NCBI GenBank assembly: GCA_017477845.1 | Contig: JAFUTR010000012.1 | Span: forward strand, 1-39,335 | DNA from: Bacilli bacterium | GTDB lineage: Bacteria > Bacillota_I > Bacilli_A > RF39 > UBA660 | Length of the DNA: 39,335 nt | Direction of reading: 5' to 3' | Shown: in pieces, positions 18,308 to 26,052 of the stretch | How positions within the stretch are numbered: position 1 is the stretch's first letter | Layout of the letters: the number at the start of each line of letters is the position of its first letter | Notes under the pieces: generated by a model | Told to the model about the DNA's origin: nothing | The model's database searches: none | Seen by the model: only the letters and a program-made list of their open reading frames with translations | Made by a program: the position numbers and the translations under genes

Positions 18308-19441
18308 TTACTGAAAATTCTTTATTATATCTTCCTGAGTTAAACTTTTTACTTTTTTATAAGTACCATCATATTCCTTATCACCTTTTACAGTAACAAA
18401 TTTAGCAGTGTCACCACTTAAAGTAATTTCATATTCATCATCAAATAATTTTTCATGCAATTTATTATCACTAACTATTTCGTATTCTAAATTAGAATAT
18501 GAAAGGCCTATTCCTTTCTTTTTTTGAATAAGAACTCTTGTAGTTTTCTCATCTAATTGCATAATATACATTACATAATCATTTAACTCATATTGTCCAT
18601 TATATTTTGAATTTAAATATTTAGAAGCATCACCAAAATTATCTTTAAAATAATCAGCAGCTGCATAATCACCAGTCTTTTTATATGTTCCACTTAGAAT
18701 ACCTTCATCACTAGACTTAATTTCAATTGCATCATTACTAGTTAATTCTATATTTAAATCACTACTCTTTATTTTCCCATTTCCAAAATTCAAATAATTA
18801 GAATAATAATAACTATCCGTATTAACACTAACATAAACATCTTCTTCACTAATAGCAAATAAAGTTACAACTGCATTGTTATACTCATAAACACCATTAA
18901 AATCATTGATTTTAACATTAGAAGTATTAGCATTTTGCGAATCATCAACTACTGCTTCTTTTCCACTATCTTTATTTTCACTATTAGACTTTTTACCATT
19001 AATATTAGGAAGAATAAACACAAAAGCTGCAACAAATAATAATACTACTAAAGCTGCTATTATAACAATATTAGCCTTTGTCTGAGGTTTTTCATTTTGC
19101 TCTTTAGTATCAACAACATCATCTGTTTTAACAGGTTCTACTGCAACTGGTTCTTCATTAGGTACTTCTTTCTTACTATTTACATCAACTGCCTGAAAAG
19201 TATCAGATGGAAGCGGTGAAATAGCAGGATTATTAGAATTAACTGAATCTGGTAAAACAACTTCACTAACAAGTGGAGAATTATCAGATACATTTACATC
19301 ATGCAAAGTTTCTACTTCTTGAACAATTGGTTCTTCTTTAACTTCATTACTAGCAGCACTATCAATTAGATTTTCTACTGGTATTGTTGGATTTTCTACT
19401 GGCTTTAATTGATCGTTTAATTTTTCATTATCTTCATTCAT
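18308..19441 (-). CDS. Anchored protein with two related beta-rich domains, unknown function
   Basis: 377 residues from ATG 19441. The frame is open to 19480, but the -10 region (19460-19467) lies inside that extension and GAGGAG precedes 19441. An acidic, Pro/Val/Ser-rich cytosolic part (1-122) is followed by a single membrane helix (about 123-145), a short linker, and two related extracytoplasmic blocks. One starts FNGVYEYNNAVVTLFAISEED (about 183), ending in SGTYKKTGDY; the other starts YNGQYELNDYVMYIMQLDE (about 280), ending in DGTYKKVKS. Each looks like an up-and-down beta fold of about 80-90 residues, possibly lipocalin-like. The function is not recognised. It is monocistronic. Confidence 0.6.
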   Translation of the reverse strand: MNEDNEKLNDQLKPVENPTIPVENLIDSAASNEVKEEPIVQEVETLHDVNVSDNSPLVSEVVLPDSVNSNNPAISPLPSDTFQAVDVNSKKEVPNEEPVAVEPVKTDDVVDTKEQNEKPQTKANIVIIAALVVLLFVAAFVFILPNINGKKSNSENKDSGKEAVVDDSQNANTSNVKINDFNGVYEYNNAVVTLFAISEEDVYVSVNTDSYYYSNYLNFGNGKIKSSDLNIELTSNDAIEIKSSDEGILSGTYKKTGDYAAADYFKDNFGDASKYLNSKYNGQYELNDYVMYIMQLDEKTTRVLIQKKKGIGLSYSNLEYEIVSDNKLHEKLFDDEYEITLSGDTAKFVTVKGDKEYDGTYKKVKSLTQEDIIKNFQ

Positions 19442-19459
19442 ATTTTTACACTCCTCTTT

Positions 19460-19490
19460 ATTATATATTAGTTGTACCACAAAAATTCAA
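19460..19490 (-). promoter_or_regulatory. Promoter of the anchored repeat-protein gene
   Basis: Minus strand TTGAAT (19490-19485) with TATATA at 17 bases (19467-19462) or TATAAT at 19 bases (19465-19460). Confidence 0.5.
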
Positions 19491-19511
19491 AAAATGCAAA
19501 AGAAAAGAGTT

Positions 19512-20138
19512 TTATTTAGTTCCAAATATTCTATCTCCAGCATCACCAAGCCCTGGACAAATATATTTATTCTTATTTAATTCCCTATCAATATGAGCAC
19601 AATATATTTTAACATCTTTATATTTTTCTAAAACTTTTTCAATTCCTTCAGGTGATGCAATTATACATAAAAAACTTATTTTCTTAACACCTTTTTCTTT
19701 TAATAAAGCAATTGCATCTATTGCACTTCCTCCAGTAGCAAGCATTGGATCAAGTAAAAATACTTCTTTTCTATCTATATCCTTTGGAACTTTAAAGAAA
19801 TAGTTGATAGGTTCAAATGTTTCTTCATCTCGATACATTCCTATATGTCCTATTTTAGCATTAGGTACTACCCTAATTACCCCATCAAGCATTCCCATAC
19901 CTGCTCTTAATATTGGAACAAAGGCATACTTATCCTCATTTAGTCTACCTATTACCATCTTTTCAATAGGTGTGTTTATTACTGTTTTATTAAGTTTAAC
20001 ATTACTCATCGCTTCATAACACAAAAACATTGCAATTTCACTTATCAACTCTCTAAACTCTTTTGTACCTGTTTTTTCATCTCTTAAAATTGATAATTTA
20101 TGTTCAATCAATGGATGTTTTAATTCTACTACATTCAT
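19512..20138 (-). CDS. upp: Uracil phosphoribosyltransferase
   Basis: 208 residues, the usual length. It makes UMP from uracil and PRPP in pyrimidine salvage. The PRPP loop is VFLLDPMLATGGSA (about 127-140) and the uracil-binding C-terminal motif is YICPGLGDAGDRIFGT. ILRAGMGM (about 77-84) is the conserved N-domain motif. The ATG overlaps the uraA stop in ATGA, and AAGGAG lies just upstream within uraA, so uptake and phosphoribosylation of uracil are translationally coupled. No convincing hairpin terminator was found after the gene; the downstream promoter at 19460-19490 takes over. Confidence 0.96.
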   Translation of the reverse strand: MNVVELKHPLIEHKLSILRDEKTGTKEFRELISEIAMFLCYEAMSNVKLNKTVINTPIEKMVIGRLNEDKYAFVPILRAGMGMLDGVIRVVPNAKIGHIGMYRDEETFEPINYFFKVPKDIDRKEVFLLDPMLATGGSAIDAIALLKEKGVKKISFLCIIASPEGIEKVLEKYKDVKIYCAHIDRELNKNKYICPGLGDAGDRIFGTK

Positions 20139-21574
20139 CTTTTCTCCTTACGTTTAAAATTATTATTTTTATTCATTTCTTCTTTTATAGTTTTAATTAT
20201 ATCTTGTTTTAATTCAACTGTTAACTCGCTTTTAATATCATTTTTTAGTTTTCTTACATATTGTGAGTCATCTTCAACTAATACTGCAACATCCTCATCA
20301 GTACTAGATAAGAACATATTTAATATAATTCCTACTACTGCCGATAGACTCATTCCAGAAATTGTTAATGAAAAGTCTCCATTTGTAATTGCTATAACTG
20401 CTCCACCAAGGCCTAATACTAACATAGAAGAAGCTACTATAACATTTTTAGAATCTTCAAAATTAACTTGATTTTTAATCAATACCTTAAGTCCATTTAC
20501 AGCAATAAAACCATAAAGAAGAAGTGAAACTCCACCAAGTACTGCATTAGGTATTGTTGAAATAAGTGCTGTAAATTTACCTAAAAAGCCGATTATAATA
20601 GCAAATACTGCAGCAAGGCCAATAACTTTAACTGATGCAACTTTAGTCATACCAACAACACTAGTATTTTCACCATATGTTGTATTAGCTGGCCCACCTA
20701 ATGCTCCTGCTACAAATGTGGCTATACCATCTCCTAAAAGTGTTCTATCAAGTCCAGGATCATGTATTAAATCTCTTCCAATTATGTTACTAAGTGAAGT
20801 GTGATCTCCAATGTGTTCACAAAGTGTGACAATAGCAATTGGAACAATAGTAACAAATGCACCAAAGTTTAAGTTGTAATCTTTAAATACAATTTTAAAG
20901 TTTGGAATACTAAAGAAATCAGCATCCATAACACTTGTAAAATCAATCATTCCAAGCATACATGCAAAGATATATCCAGTAATGATTCCCACTAAAAATG
21001 GAATGATTTTAAAAAAACCTTTTGCTTTTGTCATAACAATTGCTGTTGTTAAAAATGATATTAGAGCAACTACCAATACCTTCCAGTCAAATGCTACTCC
21101 TTCATTAAGTCCAATTTGTGAAATAGCACTTGGAGCAAGGCCTAAACCAATAATCATAATCATCGGTCCAATAACCACAGGTGGAAGTAACTTATCAAGC
21201 CACTTTTTCCCAACAAAGTGAATTATTATTGCAACAATTACATAGACAAGTCCAACAGCCATAATACCAGTCATTGCTCCAGCAAGTCCTTTTTTTGAGA
21301 AAGCCGCAGCAATAGGTACAATAAAAGCAAACGAACTTCCCAAATATACTGGTGACTTCCCTTTAGTACAAAAAATATAAATAAGTGTACCAATACCAGA
21401 TGTTACAAGTGCAACAGGAATACTTAATACTTCACTACCTGCAGCACTATTTACAAGTATTGGAACTAATATTGTTGCACCAAACATCGCAAATAAATGT
21501 TGAAATGCTAAGATGATAGCTTCTTTCATAGGTGGCATCTCATTAATATCATATGCCATCTTTTTGTTTTTCAT
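20135..21574 (-). CDS. uraA: Uracil permease (NCS2 family)
   Basis: 479 residues, about 14 membrane spans, with the NCS2 layout: QHLFAMFGATILVP near the N-terminus, GSSFAFIVPI, the substrate-site region CEHIGDHTSLSNIIGRDL, and GPANTTYGENTSVVGMT in the tenth-helix region. Glu of CEHIGDH and Glu of YGEN match the uracil-type (UraA/PyrP) rather than xanthine-type transporters, and the adjoining upp supports uracil. An extra charged C-terminal tail of about 55 residues is cytosolic. GGAGGAG precedes the ATG. Expression is probably controlled by the leader ORF and terminator at 21609-21740. Confidence 0.93.
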   Translation of the reverse strand: MKNKKMAYDINEMPPMKEAIILAFQHLFAMFGATILVPILVNSAAGSEVLSIPVALVTSGIGTLIYIFCTKGKSPVYLGSSFAFIVPIAAAFSKKGLAGAMTGIMAVGLVYVIVAIIIHFVGKKWLDKLLPPVVIGPMIMIIGLGLAPSAISQIGLNEGVAFDWKVLVVALISFLTTAIVMTKAKGFFKIIPFLVGIITGYIFACMLGMIDFTSVMDADFFSIPNFKIVFKDYNLNFGAFVTIVPIAIVTLCEHIGDHTSLSNIIGRDLIHDPGLDRTLLGDGIATFVAGALGGPANTTYGENTSVVGMTKVASVKVIGLAAVFAIIIGFLGKFTALISTIPNAVLGGVSLLLYGFIAVNGLKVLIKNQVNFEDSKNVIVASSMLVLGLGGAVIAITNGDFSLTISGMSLSAVVGIILNMFLSSTDEDVAVLVEDDSQYVRKLKNDIKSELTVELKQDIIKTIKEEMNKNNNFKRKEKR

Positions 21575-21608
21575 AAAAACTCCTCCTATTCTTAAGGGAT
21601 TTCTTTAC

Positions 21609-21643
21609 AAAAAAAGAAGGAATTTCAAAATGAAATGCCTTCT
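21609..21643 (-). terminator. Leader attenuator upstream of uraA-upp
   Basis: Minus strand AGAAGG-C-ATTTC stem pairing with GAAAT-T-CCTTCT, 5-base loop, followed by TTTTTTTG. It lies about 35 bases before the uraA start and within the transcribed leader, and its first stem bases are the last bases of a leader ORF stop codon. A regulated, premature terminator is the simplest reading. Confidence 0.8.
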
Positions 21644-21740
21644 AACTTATTAATAAAGAAATATTAAAGAATTTGAAAAAATGAGAATATTTACCTCTTG
21701 CTCTAGTTTTTGGTAAATTGTAAATACTTCTTTTCTTCAT
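21642..21740 (-). CDS. 32-residue leader peptide of the uraA-upp operon (candidate)
   Basis: ATG at 21740, preceded at 8 bases by GAGGG (21753-21749); TAG stop at 21642-21644. The product is basic in its first half (MKKRSIYNLPKTRARGKYSH) and hydrophobic after that. The last third of the message is U-rich (runs near 21660-21685), and the stop codon enters the attenuator stem. In enterobacterial pyrBI, a U-rich pause plus a translated leader overlapping the terminator lets a ribosome block termination when UTP is scarce; the layout here is the same. No full PyrR-loop consensus was found. The call rests on the start site, frame and position only. Confidence 0.55.
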   Translation of the reverse strand: MKKRSIYNLPKTRARGKYSHFFKFFNISLLIS

Positions 21741-21760
21741 ATCTTTTACCCTCACTAAAA

Positions 21761-21789
21761 AGAATATAATATTTTTTATTTAAATGCAA
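21761..21789 (-). promoter_or_regulatory. Promoter of the uraA-upp leader
   Basis: Minus strand TTGCAT (21789-21784), 17 bases, TATTCT (21766-21761); TATATT two bases upstream is an alternative -10. The transcript should start near 21755, so the leader ORF ribosome site is almost at the 5' end. Confidence 0.55.
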
Positions 21790-21808
21790 GTTTTTTTAAT
21801 ATTTTTTC

Positions 21809-22069
21809 TTATCTTTTTACAATTGGATGATTTTCTATATAATCAAGTATTTCTCTACTATCATTTATAGTTCTTCTTTTAGATAAAACAGAGTAAAACC
21901 CTTCTTCTATTTTATCAAGTCTATTAAGTTTTACCTTTTTACCTATAGTATATATTGGATGTAATATAACTCTTATAGTTAATTTATCATCAATAAAAAA
22001 CATAAGATTTTCTCGCTCTTCAGCTATTTGTTTAGAATAATATCTAATTTCATCATCTATGTTTCCCAT
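21809..22069 (-). CDS. Small protein of unknown function downstream of RNase J
   Basis: 86 residues, charged, predicted helical at both ends, with a central hydrophobic strand pattern (LTIRVILHPIYTIGKKVKL). No family is recognised. AAGGTGAT stands 4-5 bases before the ATG and overlaps the RNase J stop region (8 bases between genes), so it is co-transcribed and probably translationally coupled with the RNase J2-like gene. A partner or accessory role in RNA turnover is possible from position alone. Confidence 0.6.
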   Translation of the reverse strand: MGNIDDEIRYYSKQIAEERENLMFFIDDKLTIRVILHPIYTIGKKVKLNRLDKIEEGFYSVLSKRRTINDSREILDYIENHPIVKR

Positions 22070-22077
22070 AGATCACC

Positions 22078-23730
22078 TTATACTTCTTGAATTACAGTAA
22101 TAATCATTGGTTTACACTCAGTTTCTTTATAAAAGTATTTTCCTAATGAATCACGTATATCATTTTTTATTTTAGTGTAATCAACTTTTTTACTCTCAAG
22201 CTCAACATTATTTTTTATAACCTCTAAGCATATAGCTTCAGTTTCTCTAATTAAATCTCCACTTTCTTTAACATAAACAAATCCTCTTGTAAGTATTTCA
22301 GGTCCTGCTAATACTTCTTTAGTTTGCTTATTAAGTGTACAGCTGACTATTACTATTCCACTTTCGCCAAGCATTTCACGATCTTTTAATACAAGTTCAC
22401 CTATATCTCCTTGACTTTTTCCATCTATTAATATTTCATCAACTGGAATATGTTCTATATCATCTGTAAGTTTTCCATTTACAAATGTTGCTACGTCTCC
22501 ATTTTGTTTAAGAATGATATTTTCTTTGTCTATACCAAGGCGTTCAGCTATTTCAGCATTTTTAACTTGATGACGATATTCTCCTTTAACTGGGAAATAA
22601 TATTTAGGATTCATCAAGTTAATCATAAGCATCAAATCTTCACGCGATGAGTGATGAAGTAAATGTTTCTTAGCATCTAAGCATATTGCATTAACATCTT
22701 TTTTAGCAATTTCATCCATTATTAAAGCAGTTCTTTTTTCAATCCCTTCATATGTAGGTTCAGTTATAAATATAGTATCAGTATCCTTAAGTTTAATATA
22801 TTTATCAAATCCCTTTATAATTCTTTCAAGATTCATAAAAGGTTTTTCTTTCCCATCAGATATTAAAATAACTACATTTTTGTCATTAACGTTTTGTAAA
22901 TCTCCAATTCTAGATTTATCAAAAGTGATATACCCCATATCTATTGATTTATTGATAATATTTTGAAGATTCTTTCCCATTATTACCACTTTTCTTTTGG
23001 TCTTAGATACTTCATTAAATATCTCTTGAACTCTATAGATATGAGCAGTCATAATTGTACATATTATTCTATTTTCATTTTTAGCAAGAACATCACGGAT
23101 AAAACCTGTTACTCTGTTATTAGGACTTGTGTGCCCTTCTTTTTCAGCATAAATAGATTCAGCGAGAAGGCATAATACTCCTTGTTTTCCAACATACGCA
23201 AGTTTACCTATATCTGTTTTATAGTTTCCCATCATAGTTGAATCAAATACAAAGTCTCCTGTATAGACAATAGCACCATCAGGAGTATATAAAACATAAC
23301 ACACAGAATCAGGTATAGAATGTGTAACACTTATTGGAAATATACATAAGTCACCAAAATCTATCTTAGAGTGTGGCCTAATTTCTTTTAAGTTAGTTGC
23401 AACTACTCCACTTTCTTGCAAATCTTCTTTTAATATTTCCATCGTAAATTTAGTAGCATAAACAGGTAAATTTGGCATATCAAATAAGATATCAGCCATT
23501 GCTCCCATATTACTATCATGCCCGTGAGTTAAAAATATTCCCTTTACTTTATTTTTATTCTTTTTTATGTAACTATAATCAGGTAATATGTAGTCAACTC
23601 CTAACATTTTATCAGTAGCAAACTTAAGTCCTGCATCAAAGATAAATATGTTACTATCTACATCAACTACATACATGTTTTTACCATTTTCGTTTAGTCC
23701 ACCTAAACTAAATATTTTTATTTTACTCAA
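22078..23730 (-). CDS. RNase J2-like metallo-beta-lactamase ribonuclease, degenerate active site
   Basis: 550 residues with the RNase J order: beta-lactamase fold, beta-CASP insert, then a C-terminal domain. Present: LGGLNENGKNM at the N-terminus, THSIPDS, VYTGDFVFD, PVKGEYRH and the DGKSQGDIGELVLKDR linker. The canonical HxHxDH ligand motif reads HGHDSN (69-74): both early His are kept, but the Asp and the last His are Ser73 and Asn74. SNIHR of the beta-CASP reads TAHIYR, and HGEYR reads KGEYR. This fits a weakly active or inactive RNase J2-type subunit that works with another RNase J. The TTG start is supported by AAAGGAG 7 bases upstream. Confidence 0.88.
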   Translation of the reverse strand: MSKIKIFSLGGLNENGKNMYVVDVDSNIFIFDAGLKFATDKMLGVDYILPDYSYIKKNKNKVKGIFLTHGHDSNMGAMADILFDMPNLPVYATKFTMEILKEDLQESGVVATNLKEIRPHSKIDFGDLCIFPISVTHSIPDSVCYVLYTPDGAIVYTGDFVFDSTMMGNYKTDIGKLAYVGKQGVLCLLAESIYAEKEGHTSPNNRVTGFIRDVLAKNENRIICTIMTAHIYRVQEIFNEVSKTKRKVVIMGKNLQNIINKSIDMGYITFDKSRIGDLQNVNDKNVVILISDGKEKPFMNLERIIKGFDKYIKLKDTDTIFITEPTYEGIEKRTALIMDEIAKKDVNAICLDAKKHLLHHSSREDLMLMINLMNPKYYFPVKGEYRHQVKNAEIAERLGIDKENIILKQNGDVATFVNGKLTDDIEHIPVDEILIDGKSQGDIGELVLKDREMLGESGIVIVSCTLNKQTKEVLAGPEILTRGFVYVKESGDLIRETEAICLEVIKNNVELESKKVDYTKIKNDIRDSLGKYFYKETECKPMIITVIQEV

Positions 23731-23746
23731 AATTAATCTCCTTTCT

Positions 23747-23772
23747 TAATTAGGAAAATACGTTCCTAATTA
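23747..23772 (-). promoter_or_regulatory. Operator-like palindrome over the RNase J promoter
   Basis: TAATTAGGAA (23747-23756) and TTCCTAATTA (23763-23772) are perfect 10-base inverted repeats, 6 bases apart. The right arm overlaps the -10 box and the left arm lies just after the predicted transcription start, the usual place for a repressor site. A hairpin at the mRNA 5' end is the alternative. Confidence 0.55.
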
Positions 23773-23797
23773 TAACAAAGTTTTTCAAATTATTCAA
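23769..23797 (-). promoter_or_regulatory. Promoter of the RNase J gene
   Basis: Minus strand TTGAAT (23797-23792), 17 bases ending in TGT, TATAAT (23774-23769): a full -35 plus extended -10. Confidence 0.75.
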
Positions 23798-23984
23798 TTA
23801 TCAATAAAAAAAATCTCTAGAAAAGTGATTTTTCATATCAGAAAATAAGAAAATAGAAATAATTAACAAAATATATAAACTGGTACAAATTAAAACATAT
23901 AACTGAAAATACACAATTTCACTGAATTTTTATATCTTTTCAAAGTTTTATTTTATAAAACATTTATTCCTTAATTAAATTTCC
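23775..23984. other. AT-rich spacer upstream of RNase J
   Basis: Beyond the RNase J promoter itself, I see no reading frame with a ribosome site, no terminator and no repeat in this stretch. Confidence 0.5.
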
Positions 23985-24024
23985 AAAAAGAAAGAAACAC
24001 CTAACTTAACAATAAGATAGGTGT
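23985..24024 (-). terminator. Intrinsic terminator between rnc and RNase J
   Basis: Stem ACACCTA / TAGGTGT (24024-24018 with 24003-23997) extended by CTTA / TAAG after one A-A mismatch, loop of 4, then TTTCTTTCTTTTT on the minus strand. Confidence 0.8.
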
Positions 24025-24056
24025 AAGCTATTATTTTGGCAACATTCAACTTCTAA
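23985..24056 (-). ncRNA. Candidate small RNA of about 70 nt
   Basis: A minus-strand promoter (TTAACA at 24090-24085, 16 bases, TGTTATACT ending at 24063) lies inside the 150-base gap after rnc, and a strong terminator follows about 60 bases later with no coding frame having a start and ribosome site in between. This spacing would give a short transcript ending in the terminator hairpin. The same hairpin also ends rnc read-through. No known RNA family was recognised. Confidence 0.35.
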
Positions 24057-24062
24057 TATTCA

Positions 24063-24090
24063 AGTATAACATTTTTTATACTTTTGTTAA
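24063..24090 (-). promoter_or_regulatory. Internal promoter downstream of rnc
   Basis: TTAACA, 16-base spacer, extended -10 TGTTATACT. It faces the terminator at 23985-24024. Confidence 0.45.
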
Positions 24091-24170
24091 AAACTATCTT
24101 TAACTTCATATTCATTTGGAACAACTTACTATCAGCAGCATTCAATATTTACAGTTAAATTGCTCATCAT

Positions 24171-24839
24171 TTACTTAACAGCAAGTTTACCTAAAGCATC
24201 ATGTGCAGCTTCTTGCTCTGCTTCCTTCTTACTACCAGCAGTTCCAACTCCATAAACGATATCATCAATTTTAACATTTACAGTGAAACTTTTATTATGA
24301 CTTGGTCCTTGCTCATCTATTACTTCATAAGAAAGACTTCTTTGCTCTGTTTGAACAAATTCTTGTAAGGCGCTCTTATAATCACTAAAGAAGACAATTT
24401 TTGGATTTTCTACATAAGGTACAATAATATTAAGTAAAACTCTTTTTACAATATCAAACCCTAAGTCCAAATAAATAGCACCCATCAATGCTTCAAAAAT
24501 ATCAGCCATAATAACTTTTTTGAACCTTCCACCATCTATTTCTTCTCCATGACCTACTTTAATAAACTTGCTTAACTCAAGATCCATGGAATACTCATAC
24601 AAAGCATTTTCACAAACATAACTTGCACGAAGTTTAGTTAAATCTCCTTCTTTTAAATTAACATTTTTATAAAGATAATCACTCATTACAAGTTCTAAAA
24701 CTGCATCCCCTAAAAATTCTAATCTTTCATAATCACTCTTCATATGATTTTCATTTACATAAGAAGAATGTTGAAAAGCTGTTTCATAAAACTTCAAATT
24801 TTGGGGATTAATATCTAACTTTTTAAATAATTCATCCAT
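24171..24839 (-). CDS. rnc: Ribonuclease III
   Basis: 222 residues from ATG 24839 (GGTGAT upstream). The in-frame ATG at 24851 lies at the predicted transcription start and is unlikely. The signature YERLEFLGDAVLELVMSDYL (about 37-56) supplies the catalytic Glu and Asp; DIFEALMGAIYLDLG (about 113-127) holds the second acidic pair; a C-terminal double-stranded RNA-binding domain (about 152-222) ends with KKEAEQEAAHDALGKL. It cleaves double-stranded RNA in rRNA precursors and mRNAs. The usual smc/ftsY partners are absent; an RNase J gene lies downstream instead. Confidence 0.96.
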   Translation of the reverse strand: MDELFKKLDINPQNLKFYETAFQHSSYVNENHMKSDYERLEFLGDAVLELVMSDYLYKNVNLKEGDLTKLRASYVCENALYEYSMDLELSKFIKVGHGEEIDGGRFKKVIMADIFEALMGAIYLDLGFDIVKRVLLNIIVPYVENPKIVFFSDYKSALQEFVQTEQRSLSYEVIDEQGPSHNKSFTVNVKIDDIVYGVGTAGSKKEAEQEAAHDALGKLAVK

Positions 24840-24855
24840 TAATATCACCATAAAA

Positions 24856-24864
24856 ATTATATCA
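24856..24864 (-). promoter_or_regulatory. Extended -10 promoter of rnc
   Basis: Minus strand TGATATAAT, placing the transcription start at about 24849. Confidence 0.6.
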
Positions 24865-24947
24865 AATATTACTATTTTATTAAATATCTTTTTTCTAATA
24901 TTGATAAAATAATCATTTAATAGTAAAATAAAAATGGTTGTGATAAT

Positions 24948-25181
24948 ATGAAAGTTTTAGTAAAACTTATAAGATTATATCAAAATACTCCTCTATCTAG
25001 TCACTCTATGTGTAGATTTAATCCGACATGTTCTAATTATGCCATTGAAGCAATAAATGAATATGGAAATATTAAAGGAAGCTATTTAACTGTGAAAAGA
25101 GTATTAAAATGTAATCCATTTAACAAAAATTATGGGTATGACCCTGTACCAATAAAGGAGAAAAAGAATGAAAAGAATTAA
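24948..25181 (+). CDS. yidD: YidD membrane protein insertion efficiency factor
   Basis: 77 residues, the normal size. The conserved core [19 protein letters not shown], then [16 protein letters not shown], with three cysteines, is diagnostic of YidD, a small amphipathic membrane-associated protein that aids YidC-dependent insertion. It is usually beside rnpA and yidC; here it sits divergent from rnc. The C-terminus overlaps the start of the ZnuA-like gene by 14 bases, and AAAGGAG for that gene lies within the yidD coding end, so the two are coupled. Confidence 0.93.
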   Translation: MKVLVKLIRLYQNTPLSSHSMCRFNPTCSNYAIEAINEYGNIKGSYLTVKRVLKCNPFNKNYGYDPVPIKEKKNEKN

Positions 25182-26040
25182 ATTATTATTAATACCAATA
25201 TTTACATTATTACTATTTACTGGATGTGATTTTTTTAAAGTCGATAATATGGAAAACATAAGCATTATTACTACTAGTTATCCACTTGCATTTATAATTA
25301 AAACATTATATGGAGAGCACTCTCTTGTTAAATCAATTTATCCAGATGGAACAAACACATATGATTATGAATTAAATGAGAAATCTCTAAAAAACTATAG
25401 TAATGAAGACTTATTTATTTATGTAAGTTACGGAAGAGATAAAGATATAGCAGTAAATCTATTAAACAAAAACAATAGTCTATTAATAATTGACGGGAGT
25501 CTTGGAATGATGCCTGACTATATTGACGAATTATGGCTAAATCCAAGCAACCTTTTAATGGTATCATTAAACATTAAAAATGGTTTAACTGAATATATAA
25601 ATAATAACTATTTAATTAAAGAAATTGATAAAAATTATGAAGATTTAAAACTTAAACTTTCTATGTTAGATGCAGAAATGAAACTAACTGCTGAAAATGC
25701 AACAAGTAAAACTATTGTAACAGCCACAAAATCACTTAACTTTCTAAAAAAATACGGTTTTAACGTAATATCACTTGATGATGATAATACAGCACTTGAA
25801 AAAACAATTCAAGAAGTCACTGAAATGATCAACTTAAGTTCAATAAAATATATATATACTCTTGAAAATATTGAAGATAATGAAACAGTAAAATTACTTT
25901 TAGAAAACAATAAAAACTTAACAGAAATAAAACTAAAAAGGCTTGATAGCATCACTACAGAAGAAAGGAATAATGGAAGCGACTACTTCACTATCATGCA
26001 AAAAAATATTGAAGAGCTTAAAAAAGAAACTTACAAATAG
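25168..26040 (+). CDS. ZnuA-like solute-binding lipoprotein lacking His ligands
   Basis: 290 residues. The lipoprotein signal has lipobox LLFTGC (Cys at about 20). The body follows the ZnuA/AdcA/TroA metal-binding family: [47 protein letters not shown], a long backbone helix (about 140-175), [13 protein letters not shown] and [10 protein letters not shown]. The family's metal-binding histidines (in PHDYEP, PHFWLDP and FHDAF type motifs) are Tyr, Leu and Thr here, and only one His (GEHS) exists in the protein. It may bind another ligand or serve a non-transport role. No ABC permease or ATPase is adjacent. Confidence 0.75.
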   Translation: MKRIKLLLIPIFTLLLFTGCDFFKVDNMENISIITTSYPLAFIIKTLYGEHSLVKSIYPDGTNTYDYELNEKSLKNYSNEDLFIYVSYGRDKDIAVNLLNKNNSLLIIDGSLGMMPDYIDELWLNPSNLLMVSLNIKNGLTEYINNNYLIKEIDKNYEDLKLKLSMLDAEMKLTAENATSKTIVTATKSLNFLKKYGFNVISLDDDNTALEKTIQEVTEMINLSSIKYIYTLENIEDNETVKLLLENNKNLTEIKLKRLDSITTEERNNGSDYFTIMQKNIEELKKETYK

Positions 26041-26052
26041 GTTTCTTTTTTT
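26024..26052. terminator. Bidirectional terminator between convergent genes
   Basis: AAGAAAC / GTTTCTT stem with T-runs on both strands. It lies over the 10-base overlap of the two convergent coding ends (26031-26040). Confidence 0.75.

Noticed and set aside
21749-21766. PyrR-type binding loop in the uraA leader
   Set aside because: Only the NGNGAGG core is matched; the CC of the stem is UU, the upstream arm lies before the likely transcription start, and GAGGG is better explained as the leader ORF ribosome site.
24136-24174. 12-codon ORF (MMSNLTVNIECC) right after the rnc stop
   Set aside because: No separate ribosome site, very short, and its reading frame continues into several stops; reads as a chance ORF.
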